Assembly (NCBI GenBank): GCA_018780035.1
Contig: JADMKE010000005.1
Location: 62,001 to 126,000 of the forward strand
Reading direction: 5' to 3'
DNA length: 64,000 nt
DNA from: Candidatus Sericytochromatia bacterium
GTDB taxonomy: Bacteria; Cyanobacteriota; Sericytochromatia; UBA7694
Below are positions 1 to 8,113 of this stretch, piece after piece; positions within the stretch are counted from its first letter, which is position 1; each line of letters opens with the position of its first letter. Position numbers and translations under genes: made by a program. The notes beneath the pieces were generated by a model. The model saw only the letters and a list, made by a program, of their open reading frames with translations, searched no databases and was not told the origin of the DNA.

Positions 1-555
1 TTTCAGGGCGTCGATATCGAGCCCGGAGTCGGTTTCGTCGAGAATCGCCAAATCGGGCTGCAGGAGCGCCATCTGGAGAATTTCGTGGCGTTTTTTTTCA
101 CCGCCGGAAAAACCTTCGTTGAGGTAGCGTTTGACAAATTCTTCACGCATATTCAGGAGCTTCATTTTTTCTTGCAGCACCTGGCGAAACTCTTTGACGG
201 AGACATCACCGCCTTTGCGGGCCTTGAGCATATTGCGCAGAAACTGAAAGACCTTGACGCCCGGAATCACCATTGGGTATTGAAAAGCCAAAAACATGCC
301 GGCACGGGCCCGCTCATCAGGGGACATCTCCAGCAGATTTTGGCCCTTAAAAAAGACCTCACCCCGGGTGATGGTGTAATTGGGATGACCCATCAACACA
401 TGGGAGAGGGTGCTTTTGCCGGAGCCATTGGGGCCCATCAGGGCATGAATTTCACCGGGGTAGACGGTCAGATTGACACCTTTGAGAATGGGTTTATCGC
501 CCACATTGGCGTGTAAATTGCGGATTTCGATGGTTGGGGTCATTTGGGTTTGCAT
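1..555 (-). CDS. sufC: SufC, Fe-S cluster assembly ATPase (C-terminus beyond window)
   Basis: ABC-type ATPase of the SUF iron-sulfur cluster assembly machinery, which works in the cytoplasm with SufB and SufD. The 185 visible codons show Walker [10 protein letters not shown] (residues 41-49), the signature FSGGEKKR (149-156) and Walker [13 protein letters not shown] (169-180), which is the SufC form of this motif. The reading frame is open at the left edge, so roughly the last quarter is missing. The start at 555 (MQTQMTP) has GAGG 5 nt upstream; an in-frame ATG at 543 is possible but lacks this. The gene lies 54 nt downstream of an Rrf2-family regulator on the same strand, the usual arrangement for a regulated suf operon. 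Whether sufB and sufD follow cannot be seen. Confidence 0.95.
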   Translation of the reverse strand, partial: MQTQMTPTIEIRNLHANVGDKPILKGVNLTVYPGEIHALMGPNGSGKSTLSHVLMGHPNYTITRGEVFFKGQNLLEMSPDERARAGMFLAFQYPMVIPGVKVFQFLRNMLKARKGGDVSVKEFRQVLQEKMKLLNMREEFVKRYLNEGFSGGEKKRHEILQMALLQPDLAILDETDSGLDIDALK

Positions 556-560
556 ATTAT

Positions 561-593
561 CCTCGTTGGGTCCTCATTGGGTCTTCATTGGGT
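561..593 (-). repeat. Three tandem 11-nt repeats in the sufC leader
   Basis: Read on the minus strand, three contiguous units ACCCAATGAAG, ACCCAATGAGG and ACCCAACGAGG run up to the sufC ribosome binding site. The last unit supplies the GAGG. Two units contain ATG and open tiny reading frames (MKTQ-stop and MRTQRG-stop) ahead of sufC, whose own start reads MQTQMT. The repeats therefore appear to be duplications of the start region. Confidence 0.75.
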
Positions 594-609
594 TTGAACA
601 TAATCTTAT

Positions 610-1080
610 TTAGCGGGCCATTTGTAAGGGCAGGGGGAAATCTGAAAAAAGCTGTTTTTCCAGATTGCCTTCTTCGTTGAGCAGATCGGCCAGGGTCAGG
701 TGATCCAAAATGCGATAGAGATGGCGGGCAACCATGAGCCAGACGGGGCGCACACTGCAGCCACCGCTGTGGATACAGGCGTTTTGATTGCCGGAAAAAT
801 GCTGGCAAATATCCGTAAAAAAATCGCCATCCACAGCGCGCACAAGCTCACCCACGGTTATCAATTCGGGTGAGCGCACCAATTGATAACCGCCGTACAT
901 GCCGCGCACACTGCGCACCAGACCAACTTTGCGCAATTGGGCCAGAATTTTTTCGATATAAGCCACCGAAAGGCCTTCTTTTGCGGCGATATCTTCAGCA
1001 GAGAGCAGTTCATCAGCTTGACTGCGCGCCAACTGGAGCAGACAGCGCAAACCGTATTCTTCAACGGCAGAAATTTTCAT
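610..1080 (-). CDS. Rrf2-family transcriptional regulator (IscR/SufR-like)
   Basis: A 156-residue winged-helix regulator of the Rrf2 family. The N-terminus MKISAVEEYGLRCLLQLA and the helix-turn-helix around residues 27-65, ending in RGMYGGYQL, are typical. Three cysteines, C92, C102 and C108, match the Fe-S ligand positions of IscR-type members (C92/C98/C104 in E. coli IscR) with wider spacing. It therefore probably binds an iron-sulfur cluster and senses Fe-S status or redox stress. It sits directly upstream of sufC on the same strand, so the likely role is control of the suf operon and of itself. A paired inverted repeat lies 53-105 nt upstream of its start and may be its operator. The length is normal for the family. 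Confidence 0.9.
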   Translation of the reverse strand: MKISAVEEYGLRCLLQLARSQADELLSAEDIAAKEGLSVAYIEKILAQLRKVGLVRSVRGMYGGYQLVRSPELITVGELVRAVDGDFFTDICQHFSGNQNACIHSGGCSVRPVWLMVARHLYRILDHLTLADLLNEEGNLEKQLFSDFPLPLQMAR

Positions 1081-1132
1081 GGGATACCCGCTTGGTCACT
1101 TTGTACGTATACCTTCATGCTACCATTTGAAG

Positions 1133-1185
1133 CAAAAGCAGACAAGATACTCGGAATTAAAAACGGATGTTTTTATCTGCTTTTG
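1133..1185. promoter_or_regulatory. Nested inverted repeat upstream of the Rrf2 gene
   Basis: A perfect 10-nt inverted repeat, CAAAAGCAGA at 1133-1142 and TCTGCTTTTG at 1176-1185, encloses a second one, TAAAAAC at 1158-1164 and GTTTTTA at 1169-1175. On the minus strand the 1133 arm carries a possible -35 TTGCTT that is 18 nt from TATACG, so the element overlaps the likely promoter of the Rrf2 gene. An operator or a structured leader are both possible. The rest of the 222-nt gap (1081-1302) is AT-rich with no other gene. Confidence 0.5.
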
Positions 1186-1302
1186 TAAAAGAATCTCAAA
1201 GGCTGATCTCAGCTCAAATTTTTTTTGCTCTTGCTGGAAAATTAAGTTTGTTTTTTATTGTAAAGATAAACAAAAATAAGCACTCTCTTAATCTTTTAAG
1301 TC

Positions 1303-1878
1303 TCAATGAAACCAGCCTGCCACGGTAAAACGCTCTCCACTCAGCACTTTGCGCACCTCGTGAACTGTCTGGGGCGGAAAGCTGATTAACAGACCTATTT
1401 CGGGCTGAATCACCATGCCAATCGACATTCCCAGGGCCTTGTGGGGCAGATAAAAAACCAGTTCGCCCCCAGCATACGCAGGTGGGGCATTCAAAAACAA
1501 AACAAAAGAAATTTGGCGGGGAGCGATTTCGGGTTTATCATCGGCATACCAGTCCTGGTGGGGCAAAAAATAATCCCCAGGCAGGTAGCGCAAAAACTGC
1601 AAAAGCTGGATTTTCTCCGTTTGACAACCAAAGTGCAGATTGAGTTCGGGCAATTTTGCCTGCAATTGACTTGTCATGTGAGATTGGGTAACGGCAGGTA
1701 CAAGCACATCGCGGGTGCTGCGCATTTTGTGGCCGTCAAGCGGCTCGCGCAAGACCTTTGCCGCCTCACTGGGAGAGGTTTGCATCAGCCGAATTAAATC
1801 TGTGCATGTCTGGGGACTGAGAAAGCCGGGGTAGGCTTTGAGCAGGCCCGTTTGTTCAAAATAGGTATAGGGAATCAT
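1303..1878 (-). CDS. 2-oxoglutarate/Fe(II)-dependent oxygenase, prolyl 4-hydroxylase-like
   Basis: A 191-residue protein with the double-stranded beta-helix fold of P4Hc-type dioxygenases. The iron ligands are visible: HQD (H107 and D109) and the distal histidine in TVHEV (H173). The 2-oxoglutarate-binding arginine is in GERFTVAGW (R183). GGELVFY (138-143) is the typical core strand. Such enzymes hydroxylate proline or other residues using O2 and 2-oxoglutarate; the substrate here is unknown. There is no signal peptide, so it is cytoplasmic. The gene stands alone on the minus strand, downstream of the terminator of the lipoprotein gene at 1975. Confidence 0.85.
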   Translation of the reverse strand: MIPYTYFEQTGLLKAYPGFLSPQTCTDLIRLMQTSPSEAAKVLREPLDGHKMRSTRDVLVPAVTQSHMTSQLQAKLPELNLHFGCQTEKIQLLQFLRYLPGDYFLPHQDWYADDKPEIAPRQISFVLFLNAPPAYAGGELVFYLPHKALGMSIGMVIQPEIGLLISFPPQTVHEVRKVLSGERFTVAGWFH

Positions 1879-1920
1879 GGGGGATGGGCCTTATTTGGAA
1901 AGAGAGGGTGGTTTTATCAT

Positions 1921-1954
1921 AAAAAAGAGGGCCATTTTAGATAAATGACCCTCT
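1921..1954 (-). terminator. Rho-independent terminator after the lipoprotein gene
   Basis: The arms AGAGGGCCATTT (1926-1937) and AAATGACCCTCT (1943-1954) pair with one mismatch around a 5-nt loop. On the minus strand they are followed by TTTTT (1921-1925). The position, 20 nt past the stop of the 1975-2838 gene, fits its terminator. Confidence 0.75.
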
Positions 1955-1974
1955 CTGTTCGGTTCCGGGCTTAA

Positions 1975-2838
1975 CTATTCAGCGTCAAACCGGATTTCAG
2001 TTGCTGGCTTGATCGCAATCGCGTTTGCACTGGCCAAATCTGCATTGTTGGGCATGGTTTTAATCGCGCGCACCAAAATGCGGTTATTGGCTGCAATCCC
2101 TTTATAAGCGACTTCGTTGCGCGAAGCGTTGGGGGTGCGGCTTGAGATCGGGAAAATTTTGGTCAGTCCTTGGGGGGCGACCAATTTGGGATTGACAATC
2201 GTGCTTTGGGGGCCACTGGTACCTGATTGGGTGCCATAGGTAATTTTGGTTTGGGTGGTAAAGCCAGCCCAGAGGACTGTGCCTGTCCGGTCGGAAACCT
2301 GGACATGGTAGAGACCTGTGCCAGCGTCAGCCCACTCGAAGCTCAAGCCCAGACCCGTGGGGTCTTTCATTTTTTCATCGTTGGCAGCGGGTTTCAAAAC
2401 ATTAAAGGTTTGAATGTCTCCCAGATCGAGCACATCAATTGCAGCGCTGACAGCAGAGCTGACGGTTTCGTTGTTCTTGTCTACGCCTTTGATGGTGTAG
2501 GTATATTTGTTGCCGGGTTTGACACTGGGATCGGCGTCTGTCAGTTCAATCGCATTGCGATCAGGGGTGGAGATGACAACGGGGGAGCCATCATTTTCAG
2601 CGCGGAACAGAGAGACTTTTTCAACATTGGAGGAAAATGGTGACCAAGCGAGTTGGACGGTGACTTTGGATGAACCGCCTTCAGCAGCAGCAACCAATTC
2701 ATTGACGGAAATACCGCGAATGCTGCCTTTGCCGGGTGTGGCTGGGCCGGTGGGGGTGGGGCCGCAAGCAGCCAGGGCAAGCAGAGCGACAGCGGAAGAG
2801 AGCAAGGTGACTTTGGACAGGGTGTTTTTCAGAACCAT
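1975..2838 (-). CDS. Lipoprotein with fibronectin type III-like region
   Basis: A 287-residue lipoprotein: a signal sequence MVLKNTLSK... ends in the lipobox LAAC at about residue 25, followed by a Pro/Gly linker. Residues about 50-140 (VTVQLAWSP...VSLFRAENDGSP...YTYTIKGVDKNNETVSSAV) look like an FnIII beta-sandwich, a domain that commonly mediates surface adhesion. A second beta-rich part follows (LSFEWADAGTGLYHVQVSDRTG). The protein should be anchored in a membrane and exposed outside the cytoplasm. It has its own terminator and no operon partner. The specific function is not recognisable. Confidence 0.75.
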   Translation of the reverse strand: MVLKNTLSKVTLLSSAVALLALAACGPTPTGPATPGKGSIRGISVNELVAAAEGGSSKVTVQLAWSPFSSNVEKVSLFRAENDGSPVVISTPDRNAIELTDADPSVKPGNKYTYTIKGVDKNNETVSSAVSAAIDVLDLGDIQTFNVLKPAANDEKMKDPTGLGLSFEWADAGTGLYHVQVSDRTGTVLWAGFTTQTKITYGTQSGTSGPQSTIVNPKLVAPQGLTKIFPISSRTPNASRNEVAYKGIAANNRILVRAIKTMPNNADLASANAIAIKPATEIRFDAE

Positions 2839-2972
2839 GGAGGGATCCTTCTTTCGTTCATTCGTTGTTCTTGATTCAGGGTAACAAATTTTTTCAAAGG
2901 TTCAAAAGGGACATCTGTTTTTGCTTAAATCCAGATGCATGAACCTTAAGACGCACATCTTAAAAAAAGGTT

Positions 2973-4109
2973 TCATGGGGCCTTGATGATGGACGAGACA
3001 AACCCCGTCAGGGCCTGACGAAAACGCGAATAAAAAGCCCCTTCCAGAAAAGGCGTTTGGCCTTCGGATTGCCACAATTGCAATTGGCGCTCAAATTCAG
3101 CGGGAATTTCGTTGGCAACCAACATGGCCCCTTCGGAGGAAAGGATTTCGAGCAAATGGTGCAGGGATTGTTGGGGATGGTAATACTTCAGTGGCAGCCC
3201 CCAGAAGAGATGGGCCGCTTCCAGCACCAAGGGCAAAAATTGCAAAATGGCGTGGTAGGGCAATTCGGGCGCATAATCGCCAATGTCTTGAATCAGATAG
3301 CGACATTGGGAAGCCACGGGATCGATATATGAGAGAGCATAATCCACACGGCTATAGCCCTCATCATCAATCCGATAGGGGTCGAGTTCCACGCCGGTTA
3401 AATAGACTTTGCGTGGCACTTCGCTGTGGGCATAGCGAAAAAATTGGTAAATCGCAGGGGCATAACACCAGTCTCCGGCTCCCACATCAAGGATCCGCAA
3501 AACCCGCTGCTCCCAGAGCGGCAAATGGACAGGCAGACTCTCTTCGAGGATTTCGAGCATATACAAATTGCGGCGATAAGCGCTATCGGGCAGGTATTGT
3601 TTCCAGTCGTGTAAGCTGTATTTTTGCGAAAACTCAGCTTCCAGGGCATACGCTTGGGGTTGCAAAGCGGCGGGCAGCACCGCAAAGAGTTCATCGTCTT
3701 CCCAGGTCCGGCGCAGGCGCACTTTGCCCGCCATCGGTTTGGTGCGGTGGCGCAGGCTAAAAGCATTGAGATTGGCTTTGTCGAGCAATTCTTGAGGTGT
3801 CATTTGCGTGGGACTAAAAAAGACCAAAGCGCGGGGAAACATCTGTTTGATCAGACGCTCCATCACCAGCCCATGGGTGGTTTGGCGGTCGTTGATGCCG
3901 ATGACCACCGGTTGAAAACTCTGAAGCTCTTGGATCAGTTTTTTGCCGTCGGTGGGCGCATCAGATTCTAAATCCCAGACCCGCAATTCATTTTGTTTGT
4001 CATTGAGGTAATCACAAATCGGAAAAGGTGTTTCGGGAAAATAAACATCTTCCCAGCGAAAGGCGTTGAGAGACTGGCTGGTGGGAGCTTCAATCAGGGC
4101 GATTTTCAA
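2973..4109 (-). CDS. Two-domain protein: N-terminal Rossmann-like domain plus SAM methyltransferase-like domain
   Basis: The C-terminal half shows class I S-adenosylmethionine methyltransferase motifs: motif I ILDVGAGDW (206-214) and an acidic motif II LTGVELDPYR (237-246). The N-terminal about 110 residues (MKIALIEAPT...VVIGINDRQTTHG...ALVFFSPTQ) resemble the B12-binding-like Rossmann domain that precedes radical SAM domains. No radical SAM CxxxCxxC and no cobalamin-binding DxHxxG are present. The combination is unusual and the substrate is unknown. It lies between a lipoprotein gene and a small hypothetical gene on the same strand, with no informative partner. Confidence 0.6.
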   Translation of the reverse strand: MKIALIEAPTSQSLNAFRWEDVYFPETPFPICDYLNDKQNELRVWDLESDAPTDGKKLIQELQSFQPVVIGINDRQTTHGLVMERLIKQMFPRALVFFSPTQMTPQELLDKANLNAFSLRHRTKPMAGKVRLRRTWEDDELFAVLPAALQPQAYALEAEFSQKYSLHDWKQYLPDSAYRRNLYMLEILEESLPVHLPLWEQRVLRILDVGAGDWCYAPAIYQFFRYAHSEVPRKVYLTGVELDPYRIDDEGYSRVDYALSYIDPVASQCRYLIQDIGDYAPELPYHAILQFLPLVLEAAHLFWGLPLKYYHPQQSLHHLLEILSSEGAMLVANEIPAEFERQLQLWQSEGQTPFLEGAFYSRFRQALTGFVSSIIKAP

Positions 4110-4143
4110 AGCGTTTTAACACGTTTTTCTAGCACTCACGCTT

Positions 4144-4509
4144 CTAGCGCAGTACGGGTTTAAAGACGGAGCGGGTGGGAACAAAGGCCACAGGGCGGAC
4201 AGCTTTCATCGAGGTATAACCCAGCGGGCCCGAAACTATTTCAAGCGAATCCTCGCGTGAGCCAGGATTGTCGATCACTGCTGAGCGTAAAACCTGCATC
4301 AATTGGCTCAGTGCCGAGCGCACAGGGTCTTTAACGGTAAACAAAAAGACTTCAAATTCCTCTTGGGGGCTGCGTTTGCCCAGCCCCTGATCAGTACTTG
4401 AGCCCTGTCGGTCTTCGTGTTGCTCAACGCTGCGTTTGCGTTTGGAAATATACTCAGGGCCAAAGCCACTGCCACCAAACCCAATCCGACTTGTTGCCGT
4501 TGTTGTCAT
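4144..4509 (-). CDS. Hypothetical protein, 121 aa
   Basis: I do not recognise the family. The N-terminal 50 residues are Gly/Ser- and charge-rich (MTTTATSRIGFGGSGFGPEY, then KRKRS) and probably disordered. Residues about 50-121 (EEFEVFLFTVKDPVRSALSQLMQVLRSAV) look folded, with one strand and one amphipathic helix. GAGAAGAG precedes the ATG. It lies 34 nt upstream of the methyltransferase-like gene on the same strand and could be co-transcribed with it. No signal peptide or membrane segment is present. Confidence 0.55.
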   Translation of the reverse strand: MTTTATSRIGFGGSGFGPEYISKRKRSVEQHEDRQGSSTDQGLGKRSPQEEFEVFLFTVKDPVRSALSQLMQVLRSAVIDNPGSREDSLEIVSGPLGYTSMKAVRPVAFVPTRSVFKPVLR

Positions 4510-4590
4510 ACTCTTCTCATTACTCTTTGTGCACCTGTCCGTGCGCCTGTCCGAATGATCACTCTGAATTCCAGTATACTACAGGTCATA

Positions 4591-4983
4591 TTAGGCCTGC
4601 GAGTGCGAACGCAACTGAATCCAGTCAGCGATCTGGGGAATGGTCATTTGCAAAAGTGAAATCGACTGAACCTGCTCCAAGTCCTCTTCCAAGGTTTGGA
4701 ATCTCATCCCGTTTAAACGCAGCATGAGATCTGCCGCCAAAAGAGCGGTGAGCACATTGCCCGATAAAAAAGGGCGGTTTTTCATCAAGCTGTCCATCAA
4801 AACCGCCGCTTTTTCAGACAAGGTGGCAAAAGGCTCATAATCATCGATCCGGGTTTGGGGACGGGCCAAAGCCTCTTCCAAACCAGAGCGCGAGAGCAAA
4901 CCAAAGGGGCCTTTTCGCTGTGAAGCCACATGCCAATTGACAGACAAGAGTTCAGGCAAAGTCAAATAGCGCAAAGGTCTCAA
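4591..4983 (-). CDS. Doc/Fic-like protein with degenerate active site
   Basis: A 130-residue protein of the size and layout of Doc (death-on-curing) toxins, which phosphorylate EF-Tu through a Fic fold. The Doc-like N-terminal signature LLSRSGLEEALARPQT (29-44) is clear, and residues 70-93 align with the Fic loop. The catalytic HxFxxGNKRT is degenerate: the aligned stretch is RPFLSGNVLT (70-79), so the His is Arg and the basic pair is Val-Leu. Transferase activity is therefore doubtful. It overlaps the upstream small gene by 4 nt (ATGA), the usual coupling of an antitoxin-toxin pair. It may be an inactivated toxin, or a Fic-fold protein with another role. Confidence 0.7.
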   Translation of the reverse strand: MRPLRYLTLPELLSVNWHVASQRKGPFGLLSRSGLEEALARPQTRIDDYEPFATLSEKAAVLMDSLMKNRPFLSGNVLTALLAADLMLRLNGMRFQTLEEDLEQVQSISLLQMTIPQIADWIQLRSHSQA

Positions 4984-5213
4984 TCCCCCAATGTTTCATG
5001 CTTTAAGAAGAAAGCCTGGGCTGCAAGCGTTTCATTCAAAGTCAGGATAAAGGCATTTTCGGTAAAGGGCTCAACCGCAGGTGTGTTTTCAGGCTGAAAC
5101 AGCTCCAAAGTGGTCTGGAGCATATTCAAATAATCGATCAGTTCCAGGCCCAGGCCCTCTGCTTTGGTTTGCAGAGCCTGGAGCAAAGGTTCAGGCAGGT
5201 GAACCCCACTCAT
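4980..5213 (-). CDS. Small antitoxin-like protein upstream of the Doc-like gene
   Basis: A 77-residue protein starting MSGVHLPEPLLQALQTKAEG. The start at 5213 is chosen because GGAGA lies about 9 nt upstream; a longer frame to 5261 has no such site. The N-terminal strand followed by a helix (VHLPEPLLQALQTKAEGLGL) resembles the DNA-binding region of ribbon-helix-helix antitoxins, with an acidic C-terminal tail that could neutralise a partner. Sequence similarity to Phd or another named antitoxin family is not evident. The 4-nt overlap with the Doc-like gene is the main support for an antitoxin role. Confidence 0.5.
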   Translation of the reverse strand: MSGVHLPEPLLQALQTKAEGLGLELIDYLNMLQTTLELFQPENTPAVEPFTENAFILTLNETLAAQAFFLKHETLGD

Positions 5214-5317
5214 AGACAAATCTCCTGCACGGATTGGAATTGTTATGCTACATCCTAGCACAACTGATTCTCTTTTTTGAGTCTGGCGGTTAAGATAGTG
5301 CAGGAGAGCGCTTTATC

Positions 5318-5650
5318 TTGAAACTCTGTTTTAATTTTTGGTTGCGGCAAATTTTGCTTTATAGGGGAATTTTGCTGCTTTTGCTGTGTTTTGTTTTGGT
5401 GGGCTGTGCCGACGGCCTGATTCTGGAGCCCGTTCCCAGCTTTGATCAACCCACCTTAACCTTGCCCACCCATGCACCGACCCCCGCTCCCTCTCCTGTC
5501 ACACCCTTCGAAATTGCCCAGGCCAAGATCAAAGAGGGAGAGCAATACCTCGTTTATTTGGCTCCGGTCTCAGCAGCCCTGTTTATCTTTGGCCTGTTTT
5601 TCAGGTTTTTGGGTCTGATTTATGAATTGAGTACCACCGCGCCCGATTGA
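5318..5650 (+). CDS. Small lipoprotein with C-terminal transmembrane segment
   Basis: A 110-residue protein with an N-terminal hydrophobic segment ending in the lipobox LVGC (residues 27-30). A Pro/Thr-rich linker (THAPTPAPSPVTP) and a helix follow, and then a second hydrophobic stretch, LVYLAPVSAALFIFGLFFRF, near the C-terminus. It starts with TTG at 5318, with AGGAG 11 nt upstream. It is divergent from the Doc-like pair and convergent with the PBP gene, with only 7 nt between their stops. I recognise no family. Confidence 0.55.
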   Translation: MKLCFNFWLRQILLYRGILLLLLCFVLVGCADGLILEPVPSFDQPTLTLPTHAPTPAPSPVTPFEIAQAKIKEGEQYLVYLAPVSAALFIFGLFFRFLGLIYELSTTAPD

Positions 5651-5657
5651 CACGGGT

Positions 5658-8015
5658 TTACTCTGGCGCTGCAGGTGGGGGTTCCATTTGTTCCAGCTCT
5701 TTGATCAATTGATCGAGTTCATTGATCACCTGGCTGTTTTTTTTGCTGGTCGGGGCCCGCGATGGAGGGGGCTCAATCAGGGGTTTGTTTTGACCGGGTT
5801 GCCCTCCTGGATCGAGCTGACTCAGGTCCATATTGGCCGTACTGCCTGCCGGTCCCCCGCTCTGTGGATTGCGAGCAGGCGCGCCAGAAACTGGCACCAT
5901 CTCATCAAGCGAAACAGGCAAGTCATCCATATCCAGGGTATTTTCAGGCTTTTTATCATACTTACTGGCATTCAGGCGTTCATAACGCCCCACATTTTCG
6001 CTGCCATCTTCCAAAACCTTCTTTTCGACCACCCGCGCCACCAGGGCAGGATAGCCTTTGGCAGCTCCTTCAAAGTCTTTGATCGGCAGCCCTTTGTGGG
6101 CCGAGCGCATAAAACGCGCCCAAAGTGTGGCCGCCATGGTGCCGCCGGTTGCACCGCCATACATGCGGGTAGGGGTATCGTTACCAATCCAAACGGCGGT
6201 ACATAATTGCGGGGTAAAACCCACAAACCAAGCATCGCGGTGGTCGCTGGTGGTGCCGGTTTTGCCCGCCACAGGTCGGCCAATATTGGCGGCGGGAGCA
6301 GTCCCACGCAAAATCACGCCTTTCATCACCTTGATCAATTGGTAGCTGGCCTCGGGGCTAAATACGGGCTCAGCTTGGCGTTGGGCATTGTCTTCGAGCA
6401 CATTGCCATAGCGGTCTTCGATGCGCAGGATCGGCGTGGGTTCGAGATAGCGTCCGCCGCGGGCAATGGTGCTATAGGCATTGGCCATTTCCAGCGGATT
6501 GACCTCACTGGCCCCCAACGGCAGCGAGAGTACGTTGCGCATCGAGGAGCGAATGCCCAGGCGGTGGGCGGTTTCGATCACATTGCCATTGCCGACTTTG
6601 TCGCCAAGTTTGACCGCAATAATATTCACAGAGGTCTCCAGGGCCCGCTGCAAAGTCATGGCGCCACTGAAGCCACCGCCGTAATTTTTGGGTTTCCAGA
6701 TATAGTTGCCAAAGCGGTATTGTATTGGCTCGTCGATTTCGACATGGCCGGGGGAATAGCCGCGCGCAAACGCTGTGAGATAGACAAAGGGCTTAAACGA
6801 AGAACCCGGTTGGCGCTGGGCCTGCCAGGCGCGGTTGAACTGGCTTTCGGTATAATTGCGGCCACCGACCATGGCTTTGACAAAGCCGGTCTGGGGATCA
6901 ATCCCCACCAAAGCGGCCTGTTCAACATTGAGGCTCTTGAGCTGGGAAATATGCTCTTTAAGCGCTTTTTCGGCCTGTTCCTGCCATTGGGAGTTGATGG
7001 TGGTGTAAATGCGCAGGCCTTGGCGGTAGGATTTGCTGTCGGCGTAGTTTTGTTTGAGCAGAGCCAGCACATAACTGGTGAAATAGGGGTATTTCATGCT
7101 GCCCGCTTTGAGACCTGCCAATTTGGGCTTGTTTTTGAGTGCCTGTTCGTACTCTACCGGGGAAATATGGCCCAATTCCCGCATCCGGTCGAGGGTCAAG
7201 CGCATGCGGTGTTCTGCCCCTTTGCGGTTGCGGTAGGGCGAGTAGATTTCGGGGCCCGTTAAAATCCCGGCCAACATGGCCCCTTCTGAGATATTTAATT
7301 TGGCCGCAGGTTTGCCAAAATAGGTCATGGCGGCGGCTTCGATCCCATAGGCATTGTGACCCCAGTAGATCTGGTTGAGATAGAGTTCGAGAATCTGGTA
7401 TTTGGAAAAGGTCTTTTCGACCTCAACAGCCAGCCAGGCCTCTGCCAATTTGCGCTGGGGCGTGCGTTCGGGGGTCAAAAAGGTATTTTTGACGATCTGC
7501 TGGGTGATTGAACTGCCCCCTTGAATGGCGGCCTTGCGCTCAAAATTCTGCTTGAAGGCGCGGGCCATGCCCCACCAATCAATGCCTTTGTGTTCAAAGA
7601 AACGGCTGTCTTCGGCTGAAATAATCGCGCGCTGGACTTTGTCAGGCACCTGATTCAAGGCAATGACACGCCGGTTTTCTTCGCCAAAGAGCTTCATCAT
7701 CAGGCGTTTTTTGTCGTCGTAGATTTCGGTGGTTTCGATTGGAGCGTAATATTGCAGGGCATTGACCTTGGGCAATTGGGCAAAGCGCAGGGCCATGCCC
7801 GTATACGCCCCACCCAGGCTGGTTGCTCCCAAAAGCAACGGAAGCATGATCAGGCGAAAGGTCCAACGCAAAATGCCCCAAAAAACAGCCGCCCCGTCCA
7901 AAGGTTCTTTGCGGGGGGCTTTCTGGGGCAAAAGGGGAGAGGGCTTCTTGCGTTGCGAACTCTGTTTTTGCATGCCAGGAGGCAGGGGGGCTGGGTATTT
8001 TTTCTCGGAATCCAT
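5658..8015 (-). CDS. Class A penicillin-binding protein (PBP1A family)
   Basis: A bifunctional peptidoglycan synthase. It has a cytoplasmic Lys/Pro-rich tail (1-40), one transmembrane helix (about 52-75) and a GT51 glycosyltransferase domain with EDSRFFEHKG (catalytic E135), QGGSSITQQ (165-173) and ELYLNQIYWG (210-219). The transpeptidase domain has SxxK at S405-K408 (PGSSFKPF), SVN at 462-464 and KTGTT at 585-589. It polymerises lipid II glycan strands and cross-links the peptides on the outer face of the inner membrane. The last 100 residues are Pro/Gly-rich with a helical end (INELDQLIKELEQ). All catalytic residues are present. The length of 785 aa is normal for the family. It appears to be transcribed alone. 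Confidence 0.95.
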   Translation of the reverse strand: MDSEKKYPAPLPPGMQKQSSQRKKPSPLLPQKAPRKEPLDGAAVFWGILRWTFRLIMLPLLLGATSLGGAYTGMALRFAQLPKVNALQYYAPIETTEIYDDKKRLMMKLFGEENRRVIALNQVPDKVQRAIISAEDSRFFEHKGIDWWGMARAFKQNFERKAAIQGGSSITQQIVKNTFLTPERTPQRKLAEAWLAVEVEKTFSKYQILELYLNQIYWGHNAYGIEAAAMTYFGKPAAKLNISEGAMLAGILTGPEIYSPYRNRKGAEHRMRLTLDRMRELGHISPVEYEQALKNKPKLAGLKAGSMKYPYFTSYVLALLKQNYADSKSYRQGLRIYTTINSQWQEQAEKALKEHISQLKSLNVEQAALVGIDPQTGFVKAMVGGRNYTESQFNRAWQAQRQPGSSFKPFVYLTAFARGYSPGHVEIDEPIQYRFGNYIWKPKNYGGGFSGAMTLQRALETSVNIIAVKLGDKVGNGNVIETAHRLGIRSSMRNVLSLPLGASEVNPLEMANAYSTIARGGRYLEPTPILRIEDRYGNVLEDNAQRQAEPVFSPEASYQLIKVMKGVILRGTAPAANIGRPVAGKTGTTSDHRDAWFVGFTPQLCTAVWIGNDTPTRMYGGATGGTMAATLWARFMRSAHKGLPIKDFEGAAKGYPALVARVVEKKVLEDGSENVGRYERLNASKYDKKPENTLDMDDLPVSLDEMVPVSGAPARNPQSGGPAGSTANMDLSQLDPGGQPGQNKPLIEPPPSRAPTSKKNSQVINELDQLIKELEQMEPPPAAPE

Positions 8016-8113
8016 GTCTATTGGAAGGTGCTCTCAGGCAAGATACCGATCATCTTAACACAGGCCCTTTGAAGTCAGGGGCAACGCGCCTTTAAGATCG
8101 TTTTCCACCTGTT

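Noticed and set aside
6207..7262. 351-codon plus-strand frame
   Set aside because: Antisense to the PBP1A transpeptidase region; low-complexity translation with no start context.
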